Notes: generated by a model not told the origin, from the sequence alone. 64,000 nucleotides of DNA from JACMLD01 sp038207265 (GCA_038207265.1 JBBQZZ010000001.1:806001-870000), one strand, 5' to 3'; positions 27,484 through 36,528 are shown, counted from the stretch's first letter. Made by a program: numbers and translations.

Positions 27484-28857
27484 TTAATTTTTTAATGATC
27501 CCGTTTCCCTTTCCAGGTTGGCGGCAGTAATTAATACATTGTATTGGCTGATGTTCACCTGTAGCTGCGCAGTGGTAAGCAGGTTTCTTGCATCAATATC
27601 TTCTATGAACGTATTGATTCCTTCCCTGAATCCCCGCTCCATTAATCGTTGATAACTGGCGGCTGATTCAGCACTTTTAATGGAGGATTGATAAGTTTGA
27701 TAAACAGCAACCAGGTTATTTTTTATTGTTGCAGCCGCCAATGCTATTTGTTGCGATGTATGATCAAGATTTAATGCCGCCAATTTTTTATCGAGCTGAG
27801 CCTGCTGAATTCTAATAAGATTTCTTTTACCTGTAAAAAGCGGAATTTCTAACTGAACGCCGGCATTATAATAACGGGATGTTGAATTGACGCGAAATTG
27901 CTGCCCCTGGGATCCCATATCAATAAACCCATTAAGTTTTGGCAGCCAGTATTGTTCATTCATCCTGATAACCGTGCCCTGCATTTTTACAACTTCGGTT
28001 AAAGCTTTTAACTCAGGACGGTTGAAAATATCGGGTAGCAAAAGAACTAAGGAAACAGCAGCATCAAATTCCCTGGATACATTGGCGGATACTTCAATAC
28101 TATCCTCCTCATTCCTGTTTAATAAAAAGTTGAAATAAAGCGTTGCATTCTCGGCAGCCTTCCTGGCTTCTGTAATTCTTGACTCGATATTTTCCAGTTC
28201 ATTTTTTGAACGCAATATATAAGAGGGCAACCCTTTTCCATTTTGCAGTAAACGCTCATTGGTCCGCATATTTTCATGGGCCAGCACCAGGGCATTTTCA
28301 TAAATACTTATAACTTTCAATGCACTGAAATATGTATAATAGGCAACTTTTATATCCCTTACCAATTCCAGTTTATAAGCCTCCACCTCATATTGTTGGC
28401 ATTCAATTTTTTCATGCGCAATTTGCCTGTTGTATTTAAGGTCTATATTAATAATTGGTACGGAGGTCCTGATTTTAGCATCATAAAAATTGGTTGGCAA
28501 AAAATCCTGTTCTACATTTTTTATTAAAGAAAATTTTTCGGTACCTGTTAATTTGTTGAGCGTAGTATATATTGGATTAATCAAGTCCCCAACGGGAAGC
28601 GAAATACTTCTGCCACCTGCGCCTGTCTGGTAGGAAGCCTGGAATGAAACGGTTGGCAGAAATAAGCTTTCGGCATTTTTTAATGAGTACCAGGCTTTTT
28701 TTACATCCACGTTTTTTTGTTGCAGCACCAGGTTGTCTGTCAGTCCTTTTTCAATGTATTTATCCAGTGAACTTTCTTGTGCATGAATACTGAATGAGCA
28801 AAATAGCAAGGGCAATAAAATGCCAGCCAGGCGAAGCCTGTGAATTTTTTTCTTCAT
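27484..28857 (-). CDS. TolC family outer-membrane efflux protein
   Basis: This 457-residue protein has a signal peptide (about 1-26, ending SIHAQ) and the two repeated alpha-helical halves of the OEP family (SLDKYIEKGLTDNLVLQQK at the start and the long coiled helices at about 330-400). It forms the outer-membrane exit duct for the downstream adaptor and pump. It lies in the operon between an outer-membrane beta-barrel gene and the adaptor gene. Confidence 0.9.
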   Translation of the reverse strand: MKKKIHRLRLAGILLPLLFCSFSIHAQESSLDKYIEKGLTDNLVLQQKNVDVKKAWYSLKNAESLFLPTVSFQASYQTGAGGRSISLPVGDLINPIYTTLNKLTGTEKFSLIKNVEQDFLPTNFYDAKIRTSVPIINIDLKYNRQIAHEKIECQQYEVEAYKLELVRDIKVAYYTYFSALKVISIYENALVLAHENMRTNERLLQNGKGLPSYILRSKNELENIESRITEARKAAENATLYFNFLLNRNEEDSIEVSANVSREFDAAVSLVLLLPDIFNRPELKALTEVVKMQGTVIRMNEQYWLPKLNGFIDMGSQGQQFRVNSTSRYYNAGVQLEIPLFTGKRNLIRIQQAQLDKKLAALNLDHTSQQIALAAATIKNNLVAVYQTYQSSIKSAESAASYQRLMERGFREGINTFIEDIDARNLLTTAQLQVNISQYNVLITAANLERETGSLKN

Positions 28858-28920
28858 GATAATGATTGTTATTTTAAATGAAGTCTGATTAAATTGTCCG
28901 GGGTATGGCCAATGGATGAA

Positions 28921-29751
28921 TTAAAAAGCATTAAAGAAATTGGTTTCCAACCGGACAAAGAATCCATTGGGTGCTGTCCTGGTTATGGTGCTGCTTACTT
29001 CTTTTATGTAGCCGATATCAATCCTGCTTTGGCTGTTAAAAATCATTTGTACTATCGCGGCGATATCCATATAATATTTACCTGATCCAATATTCACTTG
29101 GTTTAAAAACTCAAGCATACAATTAATATTGGTTTGTGCATAACCCTTGTATTCCTTTGGCAACATTAACTTACCAATCGAAAAAGTATAATTAACTGCT
29201 TTACTTTCTTTTGTACTATAAATAAATTTGTTGTTGTTGCCATTATCGGTCGCTTTTAAAAATGAAGTACTTGATGATAACGCAACTTTGCGAATCAATT
29301 TTGTGGCAACTATACCCAGCTCCATTCCTGTATTATGGCCATTCATATTAATCTCTTGCTGGTGAATGTCGCTGTTGTTAAAACTTATCCTGCCAAACGC
29401 AGCTATGCGTAAATGTTTTTGCACAGCATCCTTATTAAAAAACCGGTACTTGGTATAAATGCTTGCGCCTTCATATTTAAAATCGTTGCTTCTGTTACTA
29501 AAAAACACATTGCCGGCGATCATCCACGTTTTAGAAATACCTGCCATGATTTCGGGAATCAGGTGATAGTTTGTTTTTGAAGTATTAATTTCATCCATAA
29601 TAGAATTATCAATTCTTAAACCTATACTCCTGGCGGCCCTGTTACTGGCTGGTTCCGTCATGGCAAATAATTCCTGCGCATGTGAGCTTGATGAGAGAAA
29701 GATAAAACTCATTAAGACTGCCAGTTTTACTGTAGTGTGTTTTACAATCAT
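28921..29751 (-). CDS. Outer-membrane beta-barrel protein, unknown function
   Basis: This 276-residue protein has a signal peptide (about 1-25, ending SHAQ), followed by alternating polar/aromatic strands and a C-terminal Phe (TNFFNAF), as in small outer-membrane barrels. I recognise no specific family; it resembles the anonymous porin- or transporter-like proteins found in metal-resistance operons of Bacteroidota. It is 21 bp downstream of the HMA gene and 63 bp upstream of the TolC-like gene, so it is part of this operon. Confidence 0.7.
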   Translation of the reverse strand: MIVKHTTVKLAVLMSFIFLSSSSHAQELFAMTEPASNRAARSIGLRIDNSIMDEINTSKTNYHLIPEIMAGISKTWMIAGNVFFSNRSNDFKYEGASIYTKYRFFNKDAVQKHLRIAAFGRISFNNSDIHQQEINMNGHNTGMELGIVATKLIRKVALSSSTSFLKATDNGNNNKFIYSTKESKAVNYTFSIGKLMLPKEYKGYAQTNINCMLEFLNQVNIGSGKYYMDIAAIVQMIFNSQSRIDIGYIKEVSSTITRTAPNGFFVRLETNFFNAF

Positions 29752-29772
29752 ACTATTTTTTGTAACGGTTGA

Positions 29773-30255
29773 TTAAATTGTTGCATAATAAATACCAATT
29801 GCGACCGCAGGAGAACTAATTTGTTTGTATTCTCTTTGTGAAACAAAGCCTCTATTCAATATTTTAACCGCTTTAACACCATTCAATAAGGGCTCTTTTA
29901 AATTTGCAAAAAGAAAACTGTGATCCCCTATCTTGACCGGTTTGTTGTCTATTACCTGCACATTGCTGAAATCTACAAAGGCAGTAAAGCTCGAGACAGA
30001 GAAGCCAGCATCTTCCACCTTCCTCTTTATTTTATCAAAATCAACATGGCTGTTTGCCTTAAATGATAATTCGAATGTGTATGTCTTAACATCACCTTTT
30101 ACAACTTCTACAAAGTCAAGCGTTTTTAAGGCTTTATTGATCGAATTGCTGCACATACTGCATGTCAGGCCACTTGCTGTCAAATAAACTTTTGTTATCT
30201 GAGCCTTTGTTGTCAGCGAAAAAACGATGGCAATGATTATGAAAGAAAGTTTCAT
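29773..30255 (-). CDS. Secreted heavy-metal-associated (HMA) domain protein
   Basis: This 160-residue protein has a signal peptide (about 1-18, TTKAQ) and then an HMA ferredoxin-like domain of about 70 residues with GLTCSMCSNSINKAL, the CxxC metal-binding loop of copper chaperones, and DAGFSVSSF at its end. A C-terminal domain of about 75 residues is unassigned. The export signal places a normally cytoplasmic fold in the periplasm. It lies in the operon with the tripartite exporter, which suggests metal (copper-like) handling, although the pump itself is of HAE1 type. This tension is unresolved. Confidence 0.8.
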   Translation of the reverse strand: MKLSFIIIAIVFSLTTKAQITKVYLTASGLTCSMCSNSINKALKTLDFVEVVKGDVKTYTFELSFKANSHVDFDKIKRKVEDAGFSVSSFTAFVDFSNVQVIDNKPVKIGDHSFLFANLKEPLLNGVKAVKILNRGFVSQREYKQISSPAVAIGIYYATI

Positions 30256-30307
30256 TTTAAAGTTTTTTTTTGTTGCTATTAAATGACTAGATATTGTTCA
30301 TCATGTC

Positions 30308-30730
30308 TTATTTTATTCGTTCAAATATTTCACTTCTGCCAAACAATGAAATACCTATGTATCCTCTTACTTTAAGATTATCGCCAACAAAACTGAGTGT
30401 GCATCTGTATGTTTTACCATTGCCCGGATCATACACTTCACCATTGGTATAATTCCCATCATCATAAGAGAAATTTGTTAGCAGGTTAATGCCAACGAGG
30501 TCTCTTTCTCTTAACTGTTGATCAGGATTTTCAATATCTTTCTTAGCTGTTGCAGCCCAAACCGTTTTCCCGAAATAGTGATCGCCTTTTTTATACAATT
30601 CTATTTTGGCATCTTTTTTAGGGGACCAGTAAAGACCAACAATTTTATCTGGGCCTGTTTGTGCGAATCCATAGTTTATTAGCAATAAGCAGGCAATTGA
30701 TAAGCTGCAAAGTGTTTTAATTAATTTCAT
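30308..30730 (-). CDS. DUF2147 domain-containing secreted protein
   Basis: This 140-residue protein has a signal peptide (about 1-23, ending GFAQ) and a DUF2147 beta-barrel: IVGLYWSPKKDAKIELYK, then YFGKTVWA, DLVGINLLTNF, NGEVYDPGNGKTYRCTLSF and the terminal VRGYIGISLFGRSEIFERI. Members are small periplasmic proteins of unknown function, structurally lipocalin-like. It sits between a small unknown gene and the HMA gene in the same operon. Confidence 0.87.
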   Translation of the reverse strand: MKLIKTLCSLSIACLLLINYGFAQTGPDKIVGLYWSPKKDAKIELYKKGDHYFGKTVWAATAKKDIENPDQQLRERDLVGINLLTNFSYDDGNYTNGEVYDPGNGKTYRCTLSFVGDNLKVRGYIGISLFGRSEIFERIK

Positions 30731-30761
30731 TTTTTAAATTTTACCTGGTGAATTAATGGAT

Positions 30762-30992
30762 TTATTTTACTAAAAAGCCTTTTACATTTACTGTAACGGA
30801 ATTTGGATTTTTAAATTCCGCAGTATCATTCTCGGTTGTTTTTGAAACTGTTTTTTCGTGAAGTTGATTTTCAACCGAAGTTGTCTTCTCTACCAGCAAT
30901 TTTGTTGCATCACGATTTAGTTCACTGATAATATACAAAGGAAGCATAGCGGTTAATACAAATACCTGTAAGGCGAATTCAATTTTTTTCAT
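30762..30992 (-). CDS. Small membrane-anchored protein, unknown function
   Basis: This 76-residue protein has one N-terminal hydrophobic segment (about 5-22) and a charged Thr/Glu/Lys-rich tail. No family is recognised. It starts the run of tightly spaced minus-strand genes ending in the RND pump, 31 bp before the DUF2147 gene, so it is probably the first gene of that operon. Confidence 0.6.
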   Translation of the reverse strand: MKKIEFALQVFVLTAMLPLYIISELNRDATKLLVEKTTSVENQLHEKTVSKTTENDTAEFKNPNSVTVNVKGFLVK

Positions 30993-31212
30993 TTTGTTTT
31001 ATTTTAATTGTTATTTTATGATGTAAAGCTACAGCGGCTTTCAGCGGATTGAAGGACAGCGGGATGTCAAAAACAGACAACTTTATTTTATTGTAACGCT
31101 GCTCTTGAAATTGATTTTTTAAAAGCAATATGATGAATCTCCGCATTGGCTATATGTACAGGCTATACATTAATATAAGCCAAATCATCTCTTCCCATAA
31201 AATTGTGTGCAT

Positions 31213-31437
31213 CTATAATGGTGTTGAATTTTTTAATTTTCCGTCATAGGTTTTAAGCCGGCCATCTTTCAAAAAAAACTTTGCTTCATCAAAGTCTGCG
31301 TCAACGGCTACTTTGTTACTAAAGATCCGTGGAGTAGCAATAACCTGGCTATACTTTTGAATTGTAGATATGTCTGTTTGTGCAAATGAAGCAATGGATG
31401 ACAATACAATGAAGCCGGTAATAAATATTTTTTTCAT
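31213..31437 (-). CDS. Small secreted protein, unknown function
   Basis: This 74-residue protein has a clear signal peptide (about 1-19, ending SFAQ) and a mature part of about 55 residues with no cysteines. I recognise no family. A 220-bp gap separates it from the next minus-strand gene, so it need not belong to the efflux operon. Confidence 0.6.
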   Translation of the reverse strand: MKKIFITGFIVLSSIASFAQTDISTIQKYSQVIATPRIFSNKVAVDADFDEAKFFLKDGRLKTYDGKLKNSTPL

Positions 31438-31468
31438 GATTTATTTTTTAAAATGTTAATAGATTTTA

Positions 31469-31496
31469 ATAAGCCACTCTTTCACGAATGGCTTAT
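31469..31496 (-). terminator. Hairpin after the Cys-rich small ORF
   Basis: The arms ATAAGCCA and TGGCTTAT (31469-31476 and 31489-31496) enclose a 12-base loop, 20 bp past the stop of the minus-strand ORF at 31516. The following sequence is A/T-rich but lacks a clean U-run. Confidence 0.45.
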
Positions 31497-31515
31497 AGAT
31501 CTCACCGGAAATATC

Positions 31516-31803
31516 TTATCTGAATTTTTTGCAAGTCCGATTGCTTCCGTAGTTACAATTGTCGCAGGTGCAATTTGAGTTACCGCATTTTTGTTTGCCT
31601 GTCAGGATTGTTGTACTCACGTTTGATGTTGATCTCATTGCCTGGCAGGTAAGGACGCTGCATGCCTTGTATCCCGTAGCTGGAATTTTGCGGGCATTGT
31701 TACAAGGTCTTCTAAAAAAGATGAATAAAAAGTATCTAATAGAATACCTTAATAACAATAATTCCAGCCAAAGAAGATTACTCTTTATTATAACCAGCGA
31801 CAA
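31516..31803 (-). CDS. Possible Cys-rich small protein
   Basis: The 95-codon frame ends in a segment with seven cysteines in its last 50 residues (KCGNSNCTCDNCNYG then RTCKKF). The N-terminal part is hydrophobic but unusual, and the real start may be an internal Met giving about 40 residues. The pattern resembles small metal-binding peptides, and an HMA protein is encoded nearby. The hairpin just after the stop supports a transcript. There is no family match that I know, and a rival frame exists on the + strand, so this call is weak. Confidence 0.3.
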   Translation of the reverse strand: MSLVIIKSNLLWLELLLLRYSIRYFLFIFFRRPCNNARKIPATGYKACSVLTCQAMRSTSNVSTTILTGKQKCGNSNCTCDNCNYGSNRTCKKFR

Positions 31804-32283
31804 CCTGAAATTTCAATTTACCATTAATGACTTTCCTGATTAATCTCTTTAGCCAACGGTCTCTAAATAGTTTTTGTTTTTCTTTTGTAGAAATTTTGCC
31901 AATGTCAATAGTCGGCTAAAGAACCACCTTCCAATTGGTAATATTGTCTATATTAACTTCTGGAAATGTATTAAGAATAGACGTTTTGAAAATCCTCGGA
32001 ATAAATGTGAAAGGAACAGGATTTGATTAGCACCCAGTTTGAATTATTATTTGAACCAGAAATTATGTTGATTGATAATTATAGTGGCAGATAATAAATA
32101 ATCGTAAGAAGAACTATCGATTTGCATCAGCTAAGTCAGTGCCAACGTTACTTTTAGCGAATTTAAAATCAACGTTCATCTTTAATTCAACTTTTATTAT
32201 GTTCGTAATAGTAGCACCCTGCAATTTGTAACAAATTGAATCACAAATTATTAGAGAGTAATTTCAACTACCACTCAACGCTT

Positions 32284-32314
32284 AAAAGGTTCTGACAAAT
32301 CAGAACCTTTTTTT
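32284..32314 (+). repeat. Remnant of the tRNA-Ser terminator cassette
   Basis: The stem AAAAGGTTCTGA / TCAGAACCTTTT, the preceding CGCTT and the following T-run with ATG match the hairpins at 18028, 18403 and 21439. Only the loop differs (CAAA). No GIY-YIG sequence follows. It could still act as a terminator. Confidence 0.6.
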
Positions 32315-32447
32315 ATGTCTTTACATGTTATTATTCAAGTTCTATTGCGCTGACCCCCCCCTTCATAAAAACAAACGACCGTTATTTATAAATTGTTAAG
32401 CCTCTAGTAAATTATTTTTATGACCGCATACTATTAATTACATTTGC

Positions 32448-32462
32448 CTACTGGTTTGGTAG
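32448..32462 (+). promoter_or_regulatory. Operator-like palindrome upstream of cysH (site 1)
   Basis: CTACTGGTTTGGTAG has the same 15-bp architecture as sites at 40043 and 41721: CTACT, five variable bases, then a GTAG half-site. It ends 131 bp before the cysH start. It is followed by AC, as site 3 is. Confidence 0.55.
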
Positions 32463-32593
32463 ACTTTAAAAATTATATATGAAGCAGCATCAGATTTCAA
32501 CGTATATTTTGTCGTCCTTCTTTTTTTCCTGTTGTTGCTATTGCTGATACATTACCATTGCTAACCAGTCTTCTCTAAAACATATTTAACCAA

Positions 32594-33331
32594 ATGCTCA
32601 ATCAACTGACCCATAAATTTCCACAAATAACCTATCAATCTGATAGACTAGAAATCGCGACTGCGCTGGCAGTGCTGGCAAAAGAATACCCGGGTAAAGT
32701 AACTTTCTCTTCCAGCTTCAGTTACGAAGACCAGGTCATCAGTCACCAGATCCTTGCAAATAAAATTCCCATCAGCATTTTCACACTGGATACAGGAAGG
32801 CTGTTTGCAGAAACCTATTCCGTCTGGAACAGTACCAATGAAAAATATTCCACCCATATCAAAGCTTATTACCCGGAAAACACATTGCTTGAAAATTTTG
32901 TAGCGGAAAAAGGCCCAAACGCTTTTTACGAATCAATAGAAAACCGCAAGGGTTGCTGCTTTATCAGGAAAGTAGAACCATTGAAGCGGGCTTTGGAGGG
33001 TAATTCGGTTTGGGTAACTGGATTGCGTGCGGAACACTCTCCAGATCGCCAAGACCTTCCCCTTATTGAGTGGGATGAAAGCAACCAAATCGTCAAATAC
33101 CATCCCTTACTGCATTGGACAACCGAAGAAGTAAAACAACAGATCCGCGAAAACAATATTCCTTACAATCCTTTGCACGATAAAGGATTTGTCAGCATTG
33201 GCTGCGCGCCCTGTACACGCGCCATCAAACCGGGAGAAGATTTCCGCGCGGGCCGCTGGTGGTGGGAAGATGCCGATAAAAAAGAATGCGGATTACATGT
33301 ACACGACAACGTTATTAGTGAGAAAGTATAA
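32594..33331 (+). CDS. cysH: Assimilatory adenylyl-sulfate (APS) reductase
   Basis: This 245-residue protein is a PP-loop-type reductase (TFSSSFSYEDQV at about 37-48, LDTGRL at 65-70). The Cys pair at 121-122 and CAPC at 204-207 are the four ligands of a [4Fe-4S] cluster, and the ECGLH tail carries the catalytic Cys232. The cluster motif marks it as an APS-type rather than a cluster-free PAPS-type reductase. It reduces APS to sulfite and AMP, with thioredoxin-like donors, in the cytoplasm. It is the first gene of the sulfate operon, 10 bp before cysD. Confidence 0.95.
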   Translation: MLNQLTHKFPQITYQSDRLEIATALAVLAKEYPGKVTFSSSFSYEDQVISHQILANKIPISIFTLDTGRLFAETYSVWNSTNEKYSTHIKAYYPENTLLENFVAEKGPNAFYESIENRKGCCFIRKVEPLKRALEGNSVWVTGLRAEHSPDRQDLPLIEWDESNQIVKYHPLLHWTTEEVKQQIRENNIPYNPLHDKGFVSIGCAPCTRAIKPGEDFRAGRWWWEDADKKECGLHVHDNVISEKV

Positions 33332-33341
33332 ATAATCAGAC

Positions 33342-34250
33342 ATGAGTAATTACCGGTTAGATTACCTGGACCAGTTAGAATCTGAATCCATTCACATATT
33401 ACGCGAGGTAGCAGGACAGTTTGAACGCCCTGCTTTGCTATTCTCCGGTGGCAAAGATTCCATTACCATGGTGCACCTGGCATTGAAAGCTTTTCGTCCG
33501 GGTAAATTTCCTTTCCCGTTGGTGCATATAGACACCGGGCACAATTTTAAGGAGGCACTTGATTTTCGCGATTTACTGGCCAGCCAGATTGGTGAGAAAT
33601 TAATTGTTCGGAAAGTGGAAGATACCATCAAAGAAAAAAACTTAACCGAACAAAAAGGAAAATTTGCCAGCCGCAATGCATTGCAGACATACACGCTTTT
33701 GGACACTATTGAAGAATTCAAATTTGATGCCTGTATTGGTGGTGCCCGCCGCGATGAAGAAAAAGCTCGTGCCAAAGAAAGAATATTTTCAGTACGCGAT
33801 GAATTTGGCCAATGGAATCCCAAACTGCAAAGACCAGAATTGTGGAACACCTACAATGGAAAAATTCATAAAGGCGAAAATGTTCGCGTATTCCCCATCA
33901 GCAACTGGACCGAACTGGATGTCTGGAATTATATCCGACGCCATAAAATAGAATTGCCGTCTATCTATTATGCACACAACCGCGAAGTGCTGGAATTTGA
34001 TGGTCAGTTAGTGGCGACTTCGGAATTCATTCAACTTGATCCAGGCGACAAGGTGTCCATAAAAAAAGTAAGGTACAGAACAGTGGGTGATATGACATGT
34101 ACCGCCGCTGTTGAATCGGACGCTTCTAATATTGATGATATCATTACAGAAATCATTGCTACTAAAACCAGCGAACGAGGTGAAACAAGGATTGATGACA
34201 AAGTGAGTGAAGCGGCTATGGAAGACCGTAAGAAAAATGGATACTTTTAA
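33342..34250 (+). CDS. cysD: Sulfate adenylyltransferase subunit 2
   Basis: This 302-residue protein has the PP-loop SGGKDS (35-40), the LVHIDTGHNF strand, GGARRDEEKARAKER, and the LDVWNYIRRHKIELPS region, all typical of CysD. With the GTPase CysN it makes adenylyl sulfate and pyrophosphate from ATP and sulfate in the cytoplasm. It lies 10 bp after cysH. The full family length is about 300, so it is complete. A 151-bp spacer with an inverted repeat separates it from cysN, which is unusual for such a tight operon. Confidence 0.96.
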   Translation: MSNYRLDYLDQLESESIHILREVAGQFERPALLFSGGKDSITMVHLALKAFRPGKFPFPLVHIDTGHNFKEALDFRDLLASQIGEKLIVRKVEDTIKEKNLTEQKGKFASRNALQTYTLLDTIEEFKFDACIGGARRDEEKARAKERIFSVRDEFGQWNPKLQRPELWNTYNGKIHKGENVRVFPISNWTELDVWNYIRRHKIELPSIYYAHNREVLEFDGQLVATSEFIQLDPGDKVSIKKVRYRTVGDMTCTAAVESDASNIDDIITEIIATKTSERGETRIDDKVSEAAMEDRKKNGYF

Positions 34251-34400
34251 GTTAGTAGTGAGCAGTAAATAGTGAGTGAGAATCCCCAAATCATTTTAAA
34301 AGTCAATCAATAATCAAATAATAAAACAAAGGAAGTGAAGGTGGATAAGGAAATGGAAAATAAAAGCCCTTCTAGCCACTAGCTACTTCCCACTACTTAC
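34249..34400. repeat. Degenerate intergenic inverted repeat between cysD and cysN
   Basis: The left part (34249-34280) is rich in TAGTGAG-like heptads and the right part (34372-34400) in CCACTA/CTAC units, giving an imperfect inverted pair around a central CCCCAAATCA stretch. Similar elements occur at 58065, 60601 and 62927. Confidence 0.5.
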
Positions 34401-34401
34401 A

Positions 34402-35643
34402 ATGGACATACTAAGATTTATTACCGCAGGAAGTGTAGACGACGGCAAGAGTACGTTGATCGGACGTTTATTGTACGATAGCAAATCCATCCTCATTGAC
34501 CAGTTGGCCGCTATCGAAAAGCAAAGCCGGAACAGGGACGATGGTGAGTTAGACCTGGCGTTGCTGACTGATGGATTGCGTGCTGAACGCGAACAAGGCA
34601 TTACTATTGATGTAGCCTATAAATATTTCTCAACCCCTAAACGCAAATTCATCATTGCTGATGCACCGGGGCATATTCAATATACCCGCAACATGGTTAC
34701 CGGTGCTTCCAATACAGATCTTGCCGTGATACTGGTTGATGCAAGAAACGGCGTGGTTGAACAAACCCGCAGACATTCCATCATTGCATCGTTATTGAAT
34801 ATTCCACATGTAGTAGTTGCTATCAATAAAATGGACCTGGTTGATTACTCACAGGATGTATATAATAATATAGTAATCGATTATGCGGAAGTTGCAAAAT
34901 CGCTGGGACTAAAAGACGTCATCTTTATTCCCATCAGCGCATTGAACGGCGATAATATTGTTGAGAAATCTGAAAAATTTTCCTGGTATGATGGAAAGAC
35001 TTTGCTGGATATTCTTGAAAATGTGGAAGTGCAAAATGATATCAACTTAACAGATGCAAGGTTCCCGGTACAATTTGTCATTCGTCCGCAAACAGATGAA
35101 CTGCACGATTACCGTGGATATGCCGGAAAGATCATCAGTGGTGTTTATAAAAAAGGTGATAAAGTAATCGTACAACCTTCCGGTATCGAGAGTACCATTA
35201 AAGCCATCGAAATCGGCGGAAAAGAAATTGAAACTGCATTTGCGCCTCAGAGTGTTGTACTGCACCTGGAAGATGATCTGGATGTTAGCAGGGGTGATGT
35301 GATTGTTCAAAAAGATAGTCAACCCCAAATCTCCAATGAACTGGAGGTATTGTTGTGCTGGATGGACAACAAACCATTGATTCCGGGAAATAAATACCTT
35401 TTACAAATTAACAGCAGAACAGTAAGAGCAATTGTAAAGGATATTGAATACAAACTCGACGTTAACTCATTACAAAAATTGGATGCACCAGAAAAAGCTG
35501 GTTTGAATGATATCATTAAGGCAACTATCAAAACAGCGTCTCTGGTACCCTACGATTCCTATAAAAAATTACGCGTAAATGGAGGTGCTATATTGATTGA
35601 TGAAACCAGTTGTGTAACAGTAGCCGCTTGTATGATTCAATAA
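34402..35643 (+). CDS. cysN: Sulfate adenylyltransferase subunit 1 (GTPase)
   Basis: This 413-residue elongation-factor-like GTPase has GSVDDGKST (G1, near residue 10), DAPGH (G3) and NKMD (G4), followed by two beta-barrel domains. Its GTP hydrolysis drives sulfate activation by CysD. There is no CysC kinase domain, which agrees with the APS-type cysH: no PAPS step is needed. It starts 151 bp after cysD and is followed by the cobA gene after 30 bp. Confidence 0.96.
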   Translation: MDILRFITAGSVDDGKSTLIGRLLYDSKSILIDQLAAIEKQSRNRDDGELDLALLTDGLRAEREQGITIDVAYKYFSTPKRKFIIADAPGHIQYTRNMVTGASNTDLAVILVDARNGVVEQTRRHSIIASLLNIPHVVVAINKMDLVDYSQDVYNNIVIDYAEVAKSLGLKDVIFIPISALNGDNIVEKSEKFSWYDGKTLLDILENVEVQNDINLTDARFPVQFVIRPQTDELHDYRGYAGKIISGVYKKGDKVIVQPSGIESTIKAIEIGGKEIETAFAPQSVVLHLEDDLDVSRGDVIVQKDSQPQISNELEVLLCWMDNKPLIPGNKYLLQINSRTVRAIVKDIEYKLDVNSLQKLDAPEKAGLNDIIKATIKTASLVPYDSYKKLRVNGGAILIDETSCVTVAACMIQ

Positions 35644-35673
35644 TTTTTTATATAAATCGATAACAACATTAAA

Positions 35674-36528
35674 ATGTCAGCAGCAGTTACAAACAAGATG
35701 GGAAAAGTAATCATCGCTGGCGCCGGTTGCGGCGATCCGGAGTTGATTACTGTAAAAGCCGCCCGCTGTCTGCATTCCGCGGATGTGGTGCTGACCGACC
35801 GTTTGGTGAGCGAAGACATTTTAAAACAATATGTGGGTGAAAAAGCTGAAATTATCTATGTAGGAAAACAATGTCGCCGTGGATTTTCAACTCCGCAGGA
35901 AACCATCAATGAGATGCTGGTCCAATTTGCTTCGGAAGGAAAATCAGTAGTCCGTTTAAAGGGGGGAGATGTGTCAGTCTTCTCTAATATACTGGATGAA
36001 TTACAGGTACTCACTGCCAATAAAATTCCCTACGAAATAATTCCGGGAATAACTGCCGCCACCGGTGCCGCAGCCTATGCAGGTATTCCATTAACGGCAA
36101 GAGGCTATTCCACTGCTGTGCGGTTACTTACATTTTATAAATCAGATGTTGTTACGGCAGCATACTGGAAAGAACTGGCAAATACCAATGACACACTGGT
36201 ATTTTATATGTCGTCTGAAACGTTGGATGATATAGTGACTCAGCTAACGGATAACCATATTGGAAAAGATAAATTGATCGCAATAATAGAACAAGCCACC
36301 ACTCCCTTGCAGCAGGTTCATATAAGTAGTTTCAACCACTACAATGACCAGTTAAAAGGCAAACGATTCATTTCTCCGTCCCTGGTAATCATTGGAAAAG
36401 TTGTGGCATTGCAGGAACAATTTGCCTGGTTGCCCGATAGCAACCGCCAGGAATATTATTTCAAGCCCATGGGCAGTTTACTTAATACCAATACCAACAA
36501 CGCTAAGAAAAATGTTACCAGAGCATAA
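35674..36528 (+). CDS. cobA: Uroporphyrinogen-III C-methyltransferase
   Basis: This 284-residue enzyme has the SUMT signature VIIAGAGCGDPELITVKAAR at its start and LKGGD in the second conserved region (followed by VSVFSN instead of the more usual PFVFGR), with the GITAATGAAAYAGIPLT loop. It transfers two methyl groups from SAM to uroporphyrinogen III, giving precorrin-2 on the way to siroheme, the cofactor of sulfite reductase encoded downstream. The dehydrogenase/ferrochelatase step is supplied by the fusion gene at 40110. Its stop overlaps the cysJ start by 17 bp. Confidence 0.93.
   Translation: MSAAVTNKMGKVIIAGAGCGDPELITVKAARCLHSADVVLTDRLVSEDILKQYVGEKAEIIYVGKQCRRGFSTPQETINEMLVQFASEGKSVVRLKGGDVSVFSNILDELQVLTANKIPYEIIPGITAATGAAAYAGIPLTARGYSTAVRLLTFYKSDVVTAAYWKELANTNDTLVFYMSSETLDDIVTQLTDNHIGKDKLIAIIEQATTPLQQVHISSFNHYNDQLKGKRFISPSLVIIGKVVALQEQFAWLPDSNRQEYYFKPMGSLLNTNTNNAKKNVTRA

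Larger units (their letters stand above)
31804..32593. other. Long spacer upstream of the sulfate-assimilation operon
   Basis: No coding frame is convincing in the 790 bp. Present are a remnant of the tRNA-Ser terminator hairpin (32284-32314), an eight-base C-run at about 32351, and the operator-like palindrome at 32448. The cysH promoter must lie in the last 150 bp. Confidence 0.5.

Noticed and set aside
32351..32358. Run of eight C upstream of cysH as a phase-variation tract
   Set aside because: It is not inside a coding frame or an identifiable promoter box, so I see no switch it could drive.
36392..36511. An N-terminal extension of the sulfite reductase flavoprotein
   Set aside because: It lies within cobA in another frame and has no resemblance to flavodoxin N-termini; the ATG at 36512 gives the expected start.
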